Below are positions 1 to 8,807 of a stretch of 64,000 nt of DNA, one piece after another; positions within the stretch are counted from its first letter, which is position 1, and each line of letters starts with the position of its first letter. A program made the translations under genes and the position numbers. Origin of the DNA: CAYFUT01 sp964346395 (GTDB lineage Bacteria; Bacillota; Halanaerobiia; Halobacteroidales; Halobacteroidaceae); assembly GCA_964346395.1 (NCBI GenBank), contig CAYFUT010000006.1, positions 9,646 through 73,645 on the forward strand. The letters run 5' to 3'. The notes beneath the pieces are model-generated. The model worked only from the letters and a program-made list of their open reading frames with translations, had not been told where the DNA came from and made no database searches.

Positions 1-7
1 TAAACTA

Positions 8-325
8 ATGATCGAGCTTGATAAAGAAAATTTTGAAGAAGAAGTAGTGGAAGAAGAGGGAGTTGTACTTGTTGACTTTTGGGGTGAAGGTTGTGACCGC
101 TGTTTAGAATTAATGCCGGAAGTAGAAGAATTAGAAGAAGAGTATGGAGATGAAATCAAGTTTACTAAGGTAAAAATTAAAGGAAATCGTCGCTTAGCTA
201 TGGGGTATCAAGTAATGGGACTGCCGTCTATTCTATTCTTTGTTGATGGCGAAAAAGATGCTCATTTAAAAGGTGATGACTTAACAGCAGAAGAGATTGA
301 AGAGCAGATAGAAGAATATTTGTAA
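8..325 (+). CDS. trxA: Thioredoxin of the glycine/betaine reductase locus
   Basis: A 105-residue thioredoxin-fold protein. The redox motif is Gly-Cys29-Asp-Arg-Cys32 in place of the usual WCGPC, preceded by the conserved VDFWG strand; the cis-proline segment GLPSILFF lies near residue 75. In amino-acid-reductase loci thioredoxin passes electrons to the selenoprotein GrdA and the B component. The position just upstream of grdC-grdD supports that role. Glu/Asp make up roughly a third of the residues, as in salt-in halophiles. The TAA at positions 1-3 is probably the stop of an upstream gene. Confidence 0.88.
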   Translation: MIELDKENFEEEVVEEEGVVLVDFWGEGCDRCLELMPEVEELEEEYGDEIKFTKVKIKGNRRLAMGYQVMGLPSILFFVDGEKDAHLKGDDLTAEEIEEQIEEYL

Positions 326-355
326 GTAAAATCAGGTAGTAGAGAGCATATATTC

Positions 356-391
356 AGCAGGGCCAACTTTAATGGGTTGGTTCTGCTTTTT
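356..391 (+). terminator. Intrinsic terminator or attenuator between trxA and grdC
   Basis: A 12-bp stem (356-367 with 376-387, two G-U pairs) and an 8-nt loop, followed by a T-run. It may partly terminate readthrough from the upstream reductase genes into grdC. Confidence 0.7.
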
Positions 392-441
392 CCGCTGGAT
401 TAATATAAAGTCTTACTAAAAAATCATGGAGGTGGTTTAAG

Positions 442-1977
442 ATGGCTTTACCAGTAGTTAAAGGTAACAGCTATATTTTAGTTCATGCTGCTAATAGTTT
501 ATTACATCATGGTTCTACACAAGCAACCGAAAGAAAAAGCAATCCTGATAGTGAATATTTGGAAAATCTACCTGAATTTCTAACTACTTATGAGGATGCG
601 GTTACGTATCCAGCTAATCAAACCTATATTGGAAATATTTCTGCAGATGAATTAGAGGATATCTCTCGACCTTGGTATGAAAAGCCAATGGAAGATGCTG
701 ACCGATTTAGTGATTGGGGCGAGATTATGCCGGAAGAAGAATTTTATGGTTTAATGCAGGTAGTAGATGTATTTGATCTGGTTAAATTAGAAGAAGAATT
801 TGCCGAAGAAGCTAAAGAAAAGTTAAATAATCATCCTCTATTAGCAGAGTATGCTGATGAAATTGAAGGGGAAGCCAAGGATGAAGTTGTTAAGTTAGTA
901 GAAGATGAAGTAGCTGAACCGCTTTATTTAAATGAAGATCAATTAGTTGGCTGTGTTAAGCAGGCTCACAATACGGATGTTAACTTATCGGCTCATGTAA
1001 TGTTTGAAAATATGGTAGCGAAAGCATCCGGCGTATTAGCTATGCTTAATTTAGGTAAGCAAGAAGATATTGATTTAGAAGAAGTAGATTATATTATAGA
1101 AGTTTCTGAAGAGGCTTGTGGAGATATTAACCAGCGTGGTGGAGGTAATTTTGCTAAAGCAATTGCTGAGATTGCTGGCTGTAGTCAGGCTAGTGGATCT
1201 GATACTAGAAGCTTCTGTGCTGCACCTTCTCATGGATTAATTAATGCGGCTGCCTTGGTAGAAGCAGGCGTACATGATAATGTAGTAGTAGTAGCTGGCG
1301 GTTCTACAGCTAAGTTAGGAATGAATGGTAAGGATCATGTAGAAAAAGAAATGCCAGTTTTAGAAGACTGTGTAGGTGGGTTTGCTGTTTTAGTTAGTCA
1401 AGATGATGGAGAAAGCCCAGTAATTCGAACTGATGCTGTAGGTAAACATACTGTAGAGACTGGTTCTTCGCCGCAGGCTGTAATTTCTTCCTTAGTAACT
1501 GATCCGTTAGATAGTATTGATTTAGGAATTGCAGATATTGATAAGTATTCTGTAGAGATGCAGAATCCAGATATTACAGAACCAGCTGGAGCAGGAAATG
1601 TACCAGAATCTAATTATAAAATGATTGCTGCTTTAGGTGTTAAGCGCGGCGATTTAGAGAAGAAAGAATTGCCTAATTTTGTAGAGGAACATGGTATGGC
1701 CGGTTTTGCTCCTACTCAGGGACATATTCCATCCGGAGTGCCGGTTGTCGGTCACGCTCGCCGAAAGATGTTAGCGGGAGAAATGAAACGAAGTATGATT
1801 ATTGGTAAAGGAAGCTTATTCTTAGGTAGAATGACTAACCTATTTGATGGTGTCTCCTTTATTCTTGAAGCAAATGAAGGTCAAGGAACTGAAGAAGTAG
1901 AAGTTAGTGAAGATGAAATCAAAGGTATTGTAGCTGATGCAATGCGTAACTTATCTGATTCTTTATTAGAAGAGTAA
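442..1977 (+). CDS. grdC: Glycine/sarcosine/betaine reductase component C, subunit beta
   Basis: A 511-residue protein matching GrdC in length and sequence. The C-terminal two thirds has a thiolase/FabH-like character (for example GCSQASGSDTRSFCAAPSHG and the Gly/Ala-rich VVVVAGGSTAKLGM). Component C accepts the carboxymethyl-selenoether formed on GrdA and releases acetyl phosphate. The start has an upstream GGAGGTGG site, and grdD follows after 15 nt, so the two are co-translated. It is cytoplasmic. The selenoprotein subunits that would confirm substrate type (glycine versus betaine) are not in the window. Confidence 0.92.
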   Translation: MALPVVKGNSYILVHAANSLLHHGSTQATERKSNPDSEYLENLPEFLTTYEDAVTYPANQTYIGNISADELEDISRPWYEKPMEDADRFSDWGEIMPEEEFYGLMQVVDVFDLVKLEEEFAEEAKEKLNNHPLLAEYADEIEGEAKDEVVKLVEDEVAEPLYLNEDQLVGCVKQAHNTDVNLSAHVMFENMVAKASGVLAMLNLGKQEDIDLEEVDYIIEVSEEACGDINQRGGGNFAKAIAEIAGCSQASGSDTRSFCAAPSHGLINAAALVEAGVHDNVVVVAGGSTAKLGMNGKDHVEKEMPVLEDCVGGFAVLVSQDDGESPVIRTDAVGKHTVETGSSPQAVISSLVTDPLDSIDLGIADIDKYSVEMQNPDITEPAGAGNVPESNYKMIAALGVKRGDLEKKELPNFVEEHGMAGFAPTQGHIPSGVPVVGHARRKMLAGEMKRSMIIGKGSLFLGRMTNLFDGVSFILEANEGQGTEEVEVSEDEIKGIVADAMRNLSDSLLEE

Positions 1978-1992
1978 GAAGGAGGTGAAAGC

Positions 1993-3150
1993 ATGAGTAA
2001 TGAAGCAGCAAAAGAAAAAGTAGCTCAAGTCTTTAATCAAGTAGCAGATGCTTTGGAAACGGGAGAGTTTGGTGAACAGACTAAAGTAGGAATTACTACT
2101 ATCGGCAGTGAACATGGGGTAGAAGAAGTAGTCAAAGGAGCCGAAATGGCCGACCAGAACCATCAGGATTTAGAGGTAAAGTTAATTGGCCCGGAGGTAG
2201 ATACAGAGTTAGAATTGATTTATGAGACTGATTGTGAAGAAGAAGTACATGATAAAATGGAAGAGTTATTACAGGCGGGAGAAATTGATGCGTGTGTAAC
2301 TAATCATTTTAACTTTCCTATCGGTGTTTCTACAGTAGGAAGAGTAGTTACTCCCGGTCAAGGGCAGGAAATGTTAGTTGCTACTTCAACTGGTACTTCT
2401 ACTACCAGCCGAATTCCAGCGATGATCCGAAATGCTGTTTATGGAATTATTGCTTCCAAAGCATTAGGTAACGAAAATCCAAGTGTAGGAATTTTAAATG
2501 TAGATGGGGCACGCCAGGTAGAACAGGCACTAAAAGATTTAAAGGCTAATGGATATGAGATTAATTTTGCGGAATCAGTCCGTTCTGACGGCGGCTGCGT
2601 AATGAGAGGAAATGATTTACTGACGGCTTCGGCTGATGTAATGGTTACTGATACATTAACTGGTAATTTATTGATGAAATTATTTTCCGCTTATACTACT
2701 GGCGGAAGTTATGAAGCATTAGGTTACGGTTATGGTCCTGGAGTAGGAGAAGAGTATGACCAAATCGTTAATATTATTTCCCGTGCATCCGGAGCACCGG
2801 TGATTGCAGGCGCAATTAGATATGCTGCTGATGCTGCGCAAGGGCAGATTATGAAAGTAGCTGCTAAGGAAATGGAAGCAGTTAAAGACGCCGGATTAGA
2901 AGAAATAATAGAGGAGATTGAAAGCAGCCAGAGTGATTCAGTTGGTGATGTTACTGCTCCTCCCGAAAAGACAGTAGATGAAGAAATTTCTGGAATTGAC
3001 ATTTTAGTTCTTGATGATGCCGTTGAAACTCTATGGGCGGAGGATATTTACGCTGAAAGCGGTATGGGCTGTACTGGTCCGGTAGTTATGGTTGCTGAAG
3101 AAGATGCAGAAGAAGCAGAAGAAATTTTAGCGGAGAATGATTATATTTAA
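1993..3150 (+). CDS. grdD: Glycine/sarcosine/betaine reductase component C, subunit alpha
   Basis: A 385-residue protein of the GrdD family, distantly related to PlsX. It has a GVSTVGRVVTPGQGQEM stretch and a C-terminal ESGMGCTGPVVMV segment containing Cys360. From memory, the matching cysteine (Cys359) of Eubacterium acidaminophilum GrdD is the thiol that handles the acetyl intermediate before phosphorolysis. With GrdC it yields acetyl phosphate, the substrate of the acetate kinase encoded next. The ribosome site GGAGGTG lies 8 nt before the ATG. Confidence 0.92.
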   Translation: MSNEAAKEKVAQVFNQVADALETGEFGEQTKVGITTIGSEHGVEEVVKGAEMADQNHQDLEVKLIGPEVDTELELIYETDCEEEVHDKMEELLQAGEIDACVTNHFNFPIGVSTVGRVVTPGQGQEMLVATSTGTSTTSRIPAMIRNAVYGIIASKALGNENPSVGILNVDGARQVEQALKDLKANGYEINFAESVRSDGGCVMRGNDLLTASADVMVTDTLTGNLLMKLFSAYTTGGSYEALGYGYGPGVGEEYDQIVNIISRASGAPVIAGAIRYAADAAQGQIMKVAAKEMEAVKDAGLEEIIEEIESSQSDSVGDVTAPPEKTVDEEISGIDILVLDDAVETLWAEDIYAESGMGCTGPVVMVAEEDAEEAEEILAENDYI

Positions 3151-3189
3151 GTTTTAGGATAAATAAAAAATTTTGTTTCTTACTTTTTA

Positions 3190-3232
3190 GGTGGGGCTGG
3201 TGGTGGAGATTTAGATTACTGCTGGCTCCACT
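3190..3232 (+). other. Stem-loop between grdD and ackA
   Basis: An 11-bp stem (3190-3200 with 3222-3232) containing several G-U pairs, with a 21-nt loop. No T-run follows, so this is more likely an RNA-processing or partial-attenuation hairpin than a full terminator. It lies in the 121-nt gap before ackA. Confidence 0.4.
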
Positions 3233-3271
3233 TATAAAATTAACTGGCAAAATAATTAAGGAGGATCAGTA

Positions 3272-4462
3272 ATGAAAATATTAGTAATTAATAGTGGTAG
3301 TTCTTCAATCAAGTATCAATTAATTAATATGGAACAGGAAGCAGTTTTAGCGGAAGGATTAGTAGAAAGAATTGGAATTAAAGGTTCCCGCTTAGAACAA
3401 GAAGCAGCTGGAGAAGAGATCGAGATTAAGCAGGAAATTACTGATCATACTGAAGGTATGGAATTAGTAATTGCTACTTTAACTGATAGTAATCAAGGGG
3501 TTATTTCTGATGTAAGTGAGATTACAGCTGTTGGTCATAGAGTAGTCCATGGAGGAGAATACTTCTCTGAGTCAGTGCTAATTGATGATCAGGTAAAAGA
3601 AAAAATTGAAGCCGGGGCCAACTTAGCTCCACTCCATAATCCGCCTAATTTGATGGGGATTGAAGTTTGTGAAGACTTAATGCCTGATACTCCTCAGGTG
3701 GCTACTTTTGATACTGCTTTTCACCAGTCGATTCCAGAAGAAGCTTATATGTATGCTCTGCCTTATGAATATTATAAAAAGTATAGTCTGCGCCGGTATG
3801 GCTTTCATGGTACGTCTCATAAATTTGTAGCTCGAGCTGCAGCAGAAGAAATGGAGCAGGATTTATCAGAGTTGAATATTATCACCTGTCATTTAGGTAA
3901 TGGAGCTAGTGTAGCAGCAATAGAAGAAGGAAAATCCCAGGATACAAGCATGGGTCTAACTCCGCTGGAAGGGTTAGTAATGGGAACTCGCTGCGGTGAT
4001 ATTGATCCAGCAGCAGTGCCATTTTTAATGGAGAAAGAAGATTTTTCGGCAGAGGAAATAGATAACTTAATGAATAATGAAAGTGGTTTATTAGGAGTTT
4101 CTGGTGTGAGCAGTGATATGCGGGATATAGAAGAAGCTGCTGAAAATGGTAATCAGCAGGCTCAGTTGGCTCTTGATCTATTTGCTTATCGGGTCAAGAA
4201 ATATATTGGTTCTTATTCTGCTGTTATGAATGGTGTAGATGCTATTGTATTTACAGCCGGAATTGGAGAAAATGCAATTGATTTAAGAGAACAAATTTGT
4301 GAAGATATGGATTACTTAGGTATAGAAATTAATTCTGCTCGAAATGATGTCCGCGGAGAAACAGCTTTAATTAGTACTGATGACTCTGAAGTTGATGTAT
4401 TTGTAGTTCCTACTAATGAAGAACTAGTAATTGCAAAAGATACTAAAAAGTTGATAAGTTAA
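3272..4462 (+). CDS. ackA: Acetate kinase
   Basis: A 396-residue ASKHA-fold kinase of normal length. The N-terminal phosphate loop MKILVINSGSSSIKYQ, the RVVHGGE substrate segment, the FDTAFHQ motif, the HLGNGAS motif and the FTAGIGEN signature are all present. It converts acetyl phosphate plus ADP to acetate plus ATP. Directly after grdCD it completes the energy-conserving branch of amino-acid/betaine reduction. A strong AAGGAGG site lies 7 nt before the ATG. Cytoplasmic. Confidence 0.97.
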   Translation: MKILVINSGSSSIKYQLINMEQEAVLAEGLVERIGIKGSRLEQEAAGEEIEIKQEITDHTEGMELVIATLTDSNQGVISDVSEITAVGHRVVHGGEYFSESVLIDDQVKEKIEAGANLAPLHNPPNLMGIEVCEDLMPDTPQVATFDTAFHQSIPEEAYMYALPYEYYKKYSLRRYGFHGTSHKFVARAAAEEMEQDLSELNIITCHLGNGASVAAIEEGKSQDTSMGLTPLEGLVMGTRCGDIDPAAVPFLMEKEDFSAEEIDNLMNNESGLLGVSGVSSDMRDIEEAAENGNQQAQLALDLFAYRVKKYIGSYSAVMNGVDAIVFTAGIGENAIDLREQICEDMDYLGIEINSARNDVRGETALISTDDSEVDVFVVPTNEELVIAKDTKKLIS

Positions 4463-4496
4463 TAGTTAAAGTTGATTAAGATAGGGAGGGAAAAAA

Positions 4497-6455
4497 ATGC
4501 TGGATAAGCTAAATACTATTAAAGGAAAATTATTGCTAGCGTTTTTAGCATTAGCCTTGATTCCAGTTATTATTCTTGGTTATTTAGGTATTAATGAAAT
4601 AAAAAAGTTAACTAAAAATAACTTTATCAATTCTACGCAAAAAGAAATAGAGCAGGCTGATAAGGCAATTAATTTATATTTTAAAAATGTAAAAGAAAAC
4701 TGCAATTATTTAGCAAATAATAATGTAATTAAACAAGCTGATGATACTATAACTAGTTATATGAATAAAACTGAAGATGAAAAATTAAAATTAACTCCTA
4801 TGAAAAATGGCGGTATAGAAGCAGAAATTTACAGTGTATATAAAAACTTTGCCGATACTCATCCCGGTTCAGCTTATGTCTATATGGCTACTACTAAAGG
4901 CGAATATATCCAGTGGCCGGCAAATTCAGTACCTAAAAAGTACGATCCAAAAGAAAGACCTTATTATAAAATAGCGATGAAAAATAAAGGAGAAGTAACT
5001 AGAACAAAGCCTTACTATTGGTCAGCAGATGATAGAGTGATTGTCAGTACAGTAACTACAATAGAAGATGAAAGCGGGGAAGTTATCGGTGTTCAAGGTC
5101 TTGATGTAAGCCTTAAAGGTTTAACAGATATGATTAAAAATATAAAGATTGGAAAGACAGGTTATCTTATTTTAACGACCAGTGACGGTACAATTTTAGC
5201 TGATCCTGCACACTCTGATCTTAACTTTAAAAATATAGATAAGTTAGGCAGCGAAAAGTTAGCTTCAATTTCTAAGATAAAAGAAGACAATTTTTTTACT
5301 GAAATTGACGGCAAAAAACATTTCGTGAATATTTACACTTCCCCAAAAACCGGATGGAAGTTTATAGCTGTAATTGAATCGCAGGAGCTTTTATCTAAAA
5401 TAAATACCTGTTATAAAATTATAGGAGGAGTTCTTCTTGCTTCTATAATTTTGATATTGGTATTTTCATTATCATTTATTAAAAAGTTTTCAACTCCCTT
5501 ACTAGAAGCAGTTAATTTTACAGAAAAAATAGCAGATGGCAAATTAAATATTCCCTCCCTGGAAATTGATAAAAGTGATGAAGTTGGACAACTGAGAACC
5601 AGTTTAAATAAGATGCAGACCAACCTTAAAGATATGGTTTCTGATGTTTTAGAGACGGTAGAAGAGTTATCTGCTTACAGCCAAGAACTGTCTGCTTCTT
5701 CAGAAGAAGGAAATGCCACGGTAGAAACTACTAACGAATTAATTGAAGATATGTCAGTAAATTTGGAACAGATTTCAGCTTCTTCTCAGGAAGTGGCTAG
5801 TTTTGCTCAAGAATCAGAAACAAAGACAGAAATAGGAACTGAAAAGATGTCTAATGCTTTAGAAAGTATTAATCAGATCAGCCGTTCTGTTTCTGATGCA
5901 GTAGAGGTAATGGGCGAATTAGAAGAAACATCTCAGGAGATAGAAGAAGCGGCTAAATTAATTACTGATATTGCTGAACAGACGAATCTATTGGCTTTAA
6001 ATGCAGCTATTGAAGCAGCTCGGGCCGGCAGCGGTAGAGCTGAAAATTCTAATGCCGGACAAGGGTTTACTGTAGTAGCAGAAGAGATTAGAGAGCTAGC
6101 AGGAGAAACAAATCAAGCAACTGAAAAGATAAGAGGGCTGATAGAAGAGACGCAATCTAAAGTTGAGAAAGGCCGACAGACAGTTAAGGAAGCTGATCAG
6201 AAGGTTGAATCAGGTTATGCGATGATAAAAGAAGCTGACGAGATTTTCTCTGAGATTCAGCAGACAACAGAGCAGACAACTGAACAGATTGAGCAGACTG
6301 CTGCTTCTGCCCAAGATGCAGCAGGTAAAAGCGAGCAAGTGAATAATGCAGCGGAAGATGTTGAAAGCATGTCTGAAGAGATAACTGATTCGGCGCAAGA
6401 ATTAGCAGCTATGGCCCAAAAACTGAGACAGCTAGTGGATAGATTTGAGATTTAA
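4497..6455 (+). CDS. Methyl-accepting chemotaxis protein with dCache-type sensor
   Basis: A 652-residue receptor with TM1 at about residues 12-30, an extracytoplasmic sensor of about 250 residues with a Cache-like PYYKIAMKN segment, TM2 at about 303-325, a HAMP domain, and a long cytoplasmic signalling helix ending near the stop. The hairpin tip is unusual. After the conserved NLLALNAAIEAARAG, about seven extra residues (SGRAENSN in place of one residue) precede GQGFTVVAEE, compared with the receptor at 41867. A typical helical MCP has no such insertion. The ligand is unknown; Cache receptors next to catabolic genes often sense amino acids or betaines. Confidence 0.9.
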   Translation: MLDKLNTIKGKLLLAFLALALIPVIILGYLGINEIKKLTKNNFINSTQKEIEQADKAINLYFKNVKENCNYLANNNVIKQADDTITSYMNKTEDEKLKLTPMKNGGIEAEIYSVYKNFADTHPGSAYVYMATTKGEYIQWPANSVPKKYDPKERPYYKIAMKNKGEVTRTKPYYWSADDRVIVSTVTTIEDESGEVIGVQGLDVSLKGLTDMIKNIKIGKTGYLILTTSDGTILADPAHSDLNFKNIDKLGSEKLASISKIKEDNFFTEIDGKKHFVNIYTSPKTGWKFIAVIESQELLSKINTCYKIIGGVLLASIILILVFSLSFIKKFSTPLLEAVNFTEKIADGKLNIPSLEIDKSDEVGQLRTSLNKMQTNLKDMVSDVLETVEELSAYSQELSASSEEGNATVETTNELIEDMSVNLEQISASSQEVASFAQESETKTEIGTEKMSNALESINQISRSVSDAVEVMGELEETSQEIEEAAKLITDIAEQTNLLALNAAIEAARAGSGRAENSNAGQGFTVVAEEIRELAGETNQATEKIRGLIEETQSKVEKGRQTVKEADQKVESGYAMIKEADEIFSEIQQTTEQTTEQIEQTAASAQDAAGKSEQVNNAAEDVESMSEEITDSAQELAAMAQKLRQLVDRFEI

Positions 6456-6456
6456 T

Positions 6457-6479
6457 CCGACTAGCTGTCGGTTTTTTTT
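6457..6479 (+). terminator. Intrinsic terminator after the chemoreceptor
   Basis: A CCGAC/GTCGG stem with 5-nt loop followed by eight T. An alternative and longer 10-bp stem uses 6427-6436 (inside the gene end) with 6460-6469, sharing the same T-run. Confidence 0.85.
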
Positions 6480-6549
6480 AGCAGCAAAAGTTATTTTTTT
6501 CACAATAATTATTTAAAAACAATAACTGGAGGTAAAGGGGAGTATTATA

Positions 6550-7884
6550 ATGGCTGTTTTAGATTATATAGTTAGTCTGGACAGCAGTGTTGCTACTGCT
6601 ATTATTATGACTGCTGCAGGTTTGTTGTTAGGGGCGGGTTTAAAGAAGGCGCTCAAGGGCGGGTTAACAATTGGAATTGCATTTACAGGTTTGAATTTAG
6701 TTATTGGAATGTTGATGGATAATTTAGGCCCGGCAGTTAAGGCAATGATAGATAAGATAGGAGTTAAGTTAACAATTATTGATATCGGTTGGCCGGCAAC
6801 TGCTACTTTATCCTATTCTTCTAAAGTAGGGGCTTTGATAATTCCGCTGTGTTTAGGAATTAATCTTATTATGCTGTTTACTAAGACTACTCGAACCCTC
6901 AATGTTGATATCTGGAACTATTGGCATGTTGCCTTTGCGGGAGCTTTAGCAGTAGAAGTTACGGGAAGTCTTGGCTGGGGGTTAGTAGTTGCGGGAATAA
7001 ATGTAGTAATTTTAATTGTCATAGCTGATTTAACAGCTAAAACACTTCAGAAAGAGAATGATATTCCCGGGGTTTCTTTTGTAAATGGATTTTCAGGAGC
7101 CTATGTTCCTTTGGCGGCTGGAATTGATAAAATTTTAGATAGGATTCCGTATATCAAGGATATAAAAGTTGACTCTGACCTGATTGAAGAAAAGTTCGGT
7201 TTTTTCGGCGATCCAATGTTTATTGGAACAGTAATGGGGCTTTTAATCGGTCACATAGCTGGTTATGAGGTAAAGAATATTTTAAAGTTAGGAATTAAGT
7301 TGGGAGCGGTTTTAACTTTGATTCCTAAAATAGCAGGTATGTTAGCGGAAGGGATCAGGCCAATTTCAGAAGCTGCTCAGCAGTTTATGGCTGATAAATT
7401 TGATAATCGAAATAATATATTTATTGGAATAGATCCGACAGCAATAATCGGCCATCCTACCTCTATGTCTGTAGGTTTGATTTTAGTTCCAATAACGATT
7501 ATAATGGCAGTAGTACTGCCGGGAAATAAAGTCTTACCCTTTGCTGATTTAGCAATTTTGCCCTATATGCTTTGTATGGTGGTAGCAGTTACAGATGGAG
7601 ATGTAGTTCGGACCTTAATTATTGGAATTATTGCTATGGCTTTTAGCCTCTGGATAGCTACTGATTTAGCACCTATATTTACTGAATTGGCTCAACAAGC
7701 TAATATCGATATACCTAAAGAGGCCTCTTTAGTTAGCAGTATTGATGATGGAGGAAATCCAGTTTTTTGGCTTGTGCTGCAGTTTATAAAATATAAGCTT
7801 ATTGGAACTGGAGTATTAATCTTATTTACGGGAGGCCTAGCAGTGTATAATCGGAAAAGAATTATCGCGGCAGAATCTGAATAA
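6550..7884 (+). CDS. PTS galactitol-type IIC membrane component (orphan)
   Basis: A 444-residue, very hydrophobic protein with about ten predicted membrane segments. It resembles GatC (EIIC of the galactitol family), including the FDNRNNIFIGIDPTAIIGHP and FFGDPMFIGTVMG regions. IIC proteins translocate sugars or polyols while IIA/IIB domains phosphorylate them. No IIA or IIB gene adjoins it, so partners must be elsewhere or it may work without phosphorylation. It is 20 nt upstream of a LysR gene and is probably cotranscribed. The substrate cannot be read from sequence. Confidence 0.75.
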   Translation: MAVLDYIVSLDSSVATAIIMTAAGLLLGAGLKKALKGGLTIGIAFTGLNLVIGMLMDNLGPAVKAMIDKIGVKLTIIDIGWPATATLSYSSKVGALIIPLCLGINLIMLFTKTTRTLNVDIWNYWHVAFAGALAVEVTGSLGWGLVVAGINVVILIVIADLTAKTLQKENDIPGVSFVNGFSGAYVPLAAGIDKILDRIPYIKDIKVDSDLIEEKFGFFGDPMFIGTVMGLLIGHIAGYEVKNILKLGIKLGAVLTLIPKIAGMLAEGIRPISEAAQQFMADKFDNRNNIFIGIDPTAIIGHPTSMSVGLILVPITIIMAVVLPGNKVLPFADLAILPYMLCMVVAVTDGDVVRTLIIGIIAMAFSLWIATDLAPIFTELAQQANIDIPKEASLVSSIDDGGNPVFWLVLQFIKYKLIGTGVLILFTGGLAVYNRKRIIAAESE

Positions 7885-7904
7885 GCTAGGTTAGGAGGAG
7901 TAAA

Positions 7905-8801
7905 ATGAAGCTTAAATCGCTGAAAATGCTGATTAAATTGGTGGAAAAAGGTAGCTTTTCATCAGTTGCGAGCGATCTCCAGGTTAGTCAGCCGGCTGTC
8001 AGTATGCAGATTAAGGCTCTTGAAGATAAATTTGATACTGAACTTGTTATACGGGAAGATCGTGAGATTAAGTTGACTCCAGCAGGAAAAGCAATTTACC
8101 GGCGAGCCAAAAATATCATTTCCGAATGGGAACAGGCGAAACTGGAGGTAGAAAAGCTTAAAGGAGAGCCGTTTGAACAGCTGACGATTGGAGCTAGTAC
8201 TATTCCCGCGAGTTATTTAGTGCCTGATCTATTAACGTTTTTTTGTGATAAGTTTCCTGAGGTAGAGATTTTTATTAAGGTAGGAGATAGTCAGGAAGTA
8301 ATTGATAAATTAAGTAATAGAGAAGTAGATGTAATAATAGTAGGTACTAAGCCGGAGGATAATAAACTAGAAGTTATCTCAGTAGTTGAAGATCAGTTAG
8401 TTTTAGTTGTCCCTCCCGAAGATGAGTTAGCTGAAACTTCTTTGCTTAGTATTCAGGATTTAGCTCAGAAGAAAATGTTAATTAGAGAAGAAGGCTCGGG
8501 GACTAGAAAAGCAATGATGGCTGGACTAAAAGAGGCAGGTGCTTGCAGACATGACTTGAATATTAGAGGTCAATTGGAGAGTAATGAAGCTGTGATTTCA
8601 GCAGTAGAATCAGGGCTAGGGGTATCTTTTATTTCTAAATTAGCAGCTCGGAAGGCTGTTGAGCAGGGAAGGGTAAAGCAGGTGGCAGTAGAGGATATGT
8701 TAATCACCCGGAAGTTTTATTTAGCTTATTATGAGGAAAGAAAGGAAGAGATGCCGATTAAAGAATTTACTAGGATTGCAAAGGCTGACCAGTTAGTTTG
8801 A
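7905..8801 (+). CDS. LysR-family regulator of the selenium-metabolism-associated type
   Basis: A 298-residue LTTR. The N-terminal winged helix (residues 1-60, with SFSSVASDLQVSQPAVSMQIK) is followed by a periplasmic-binding-fold effector domain from about residue 90. The sequence and context (it starts a block of YedE, TusA-like, SelD and SelAB genes) match the LysR subgroup that travels with selenium-trait genes. The GGAGG site is 7 nt before the start. It is convergent with the minus-strand gene at 8808. The 22-bp palindrome at 10008 is a possible but unproven target. Confidence 0.85.
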   Translation: MKLKSLKMLIKLVEKGSFSSVASDLQVSQPAVSMQIKALEDKFDTELVIREDREIKLTPAGKAIYRRAKNIISEWEQAKLEVEKLKGEPFEQLTIGASTIPASYLVPDLLTFFCDKFPEVEIFIKVGDSQEVIDKLSNREVDVIIVGTKPEDNKLEVISVVEDQLVLVVPPEDELAETSLLSIQDLAQKKMLIREEGSGTRKAMMAGLKEAGACRHDLNIRGQLESNEAVISAVESGLGVSFISKLAARKAVEQGRVKQVAVEDMLITRKFYLAYYEERKEEMPIKEFTRIAKADQLV

Positions 8802-8807
8802 GAGTAA

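Noticed and set aside
2730..3002. Minus-strand frame inside grdD (and similar antisense frames throughout)
   Set aside because: It has no ribosome site or recognisable domain, and grdD fully explains the sequence. Other antisense frames under ackA, clpP, lon, dhaK and valS were rejected for the same reason.
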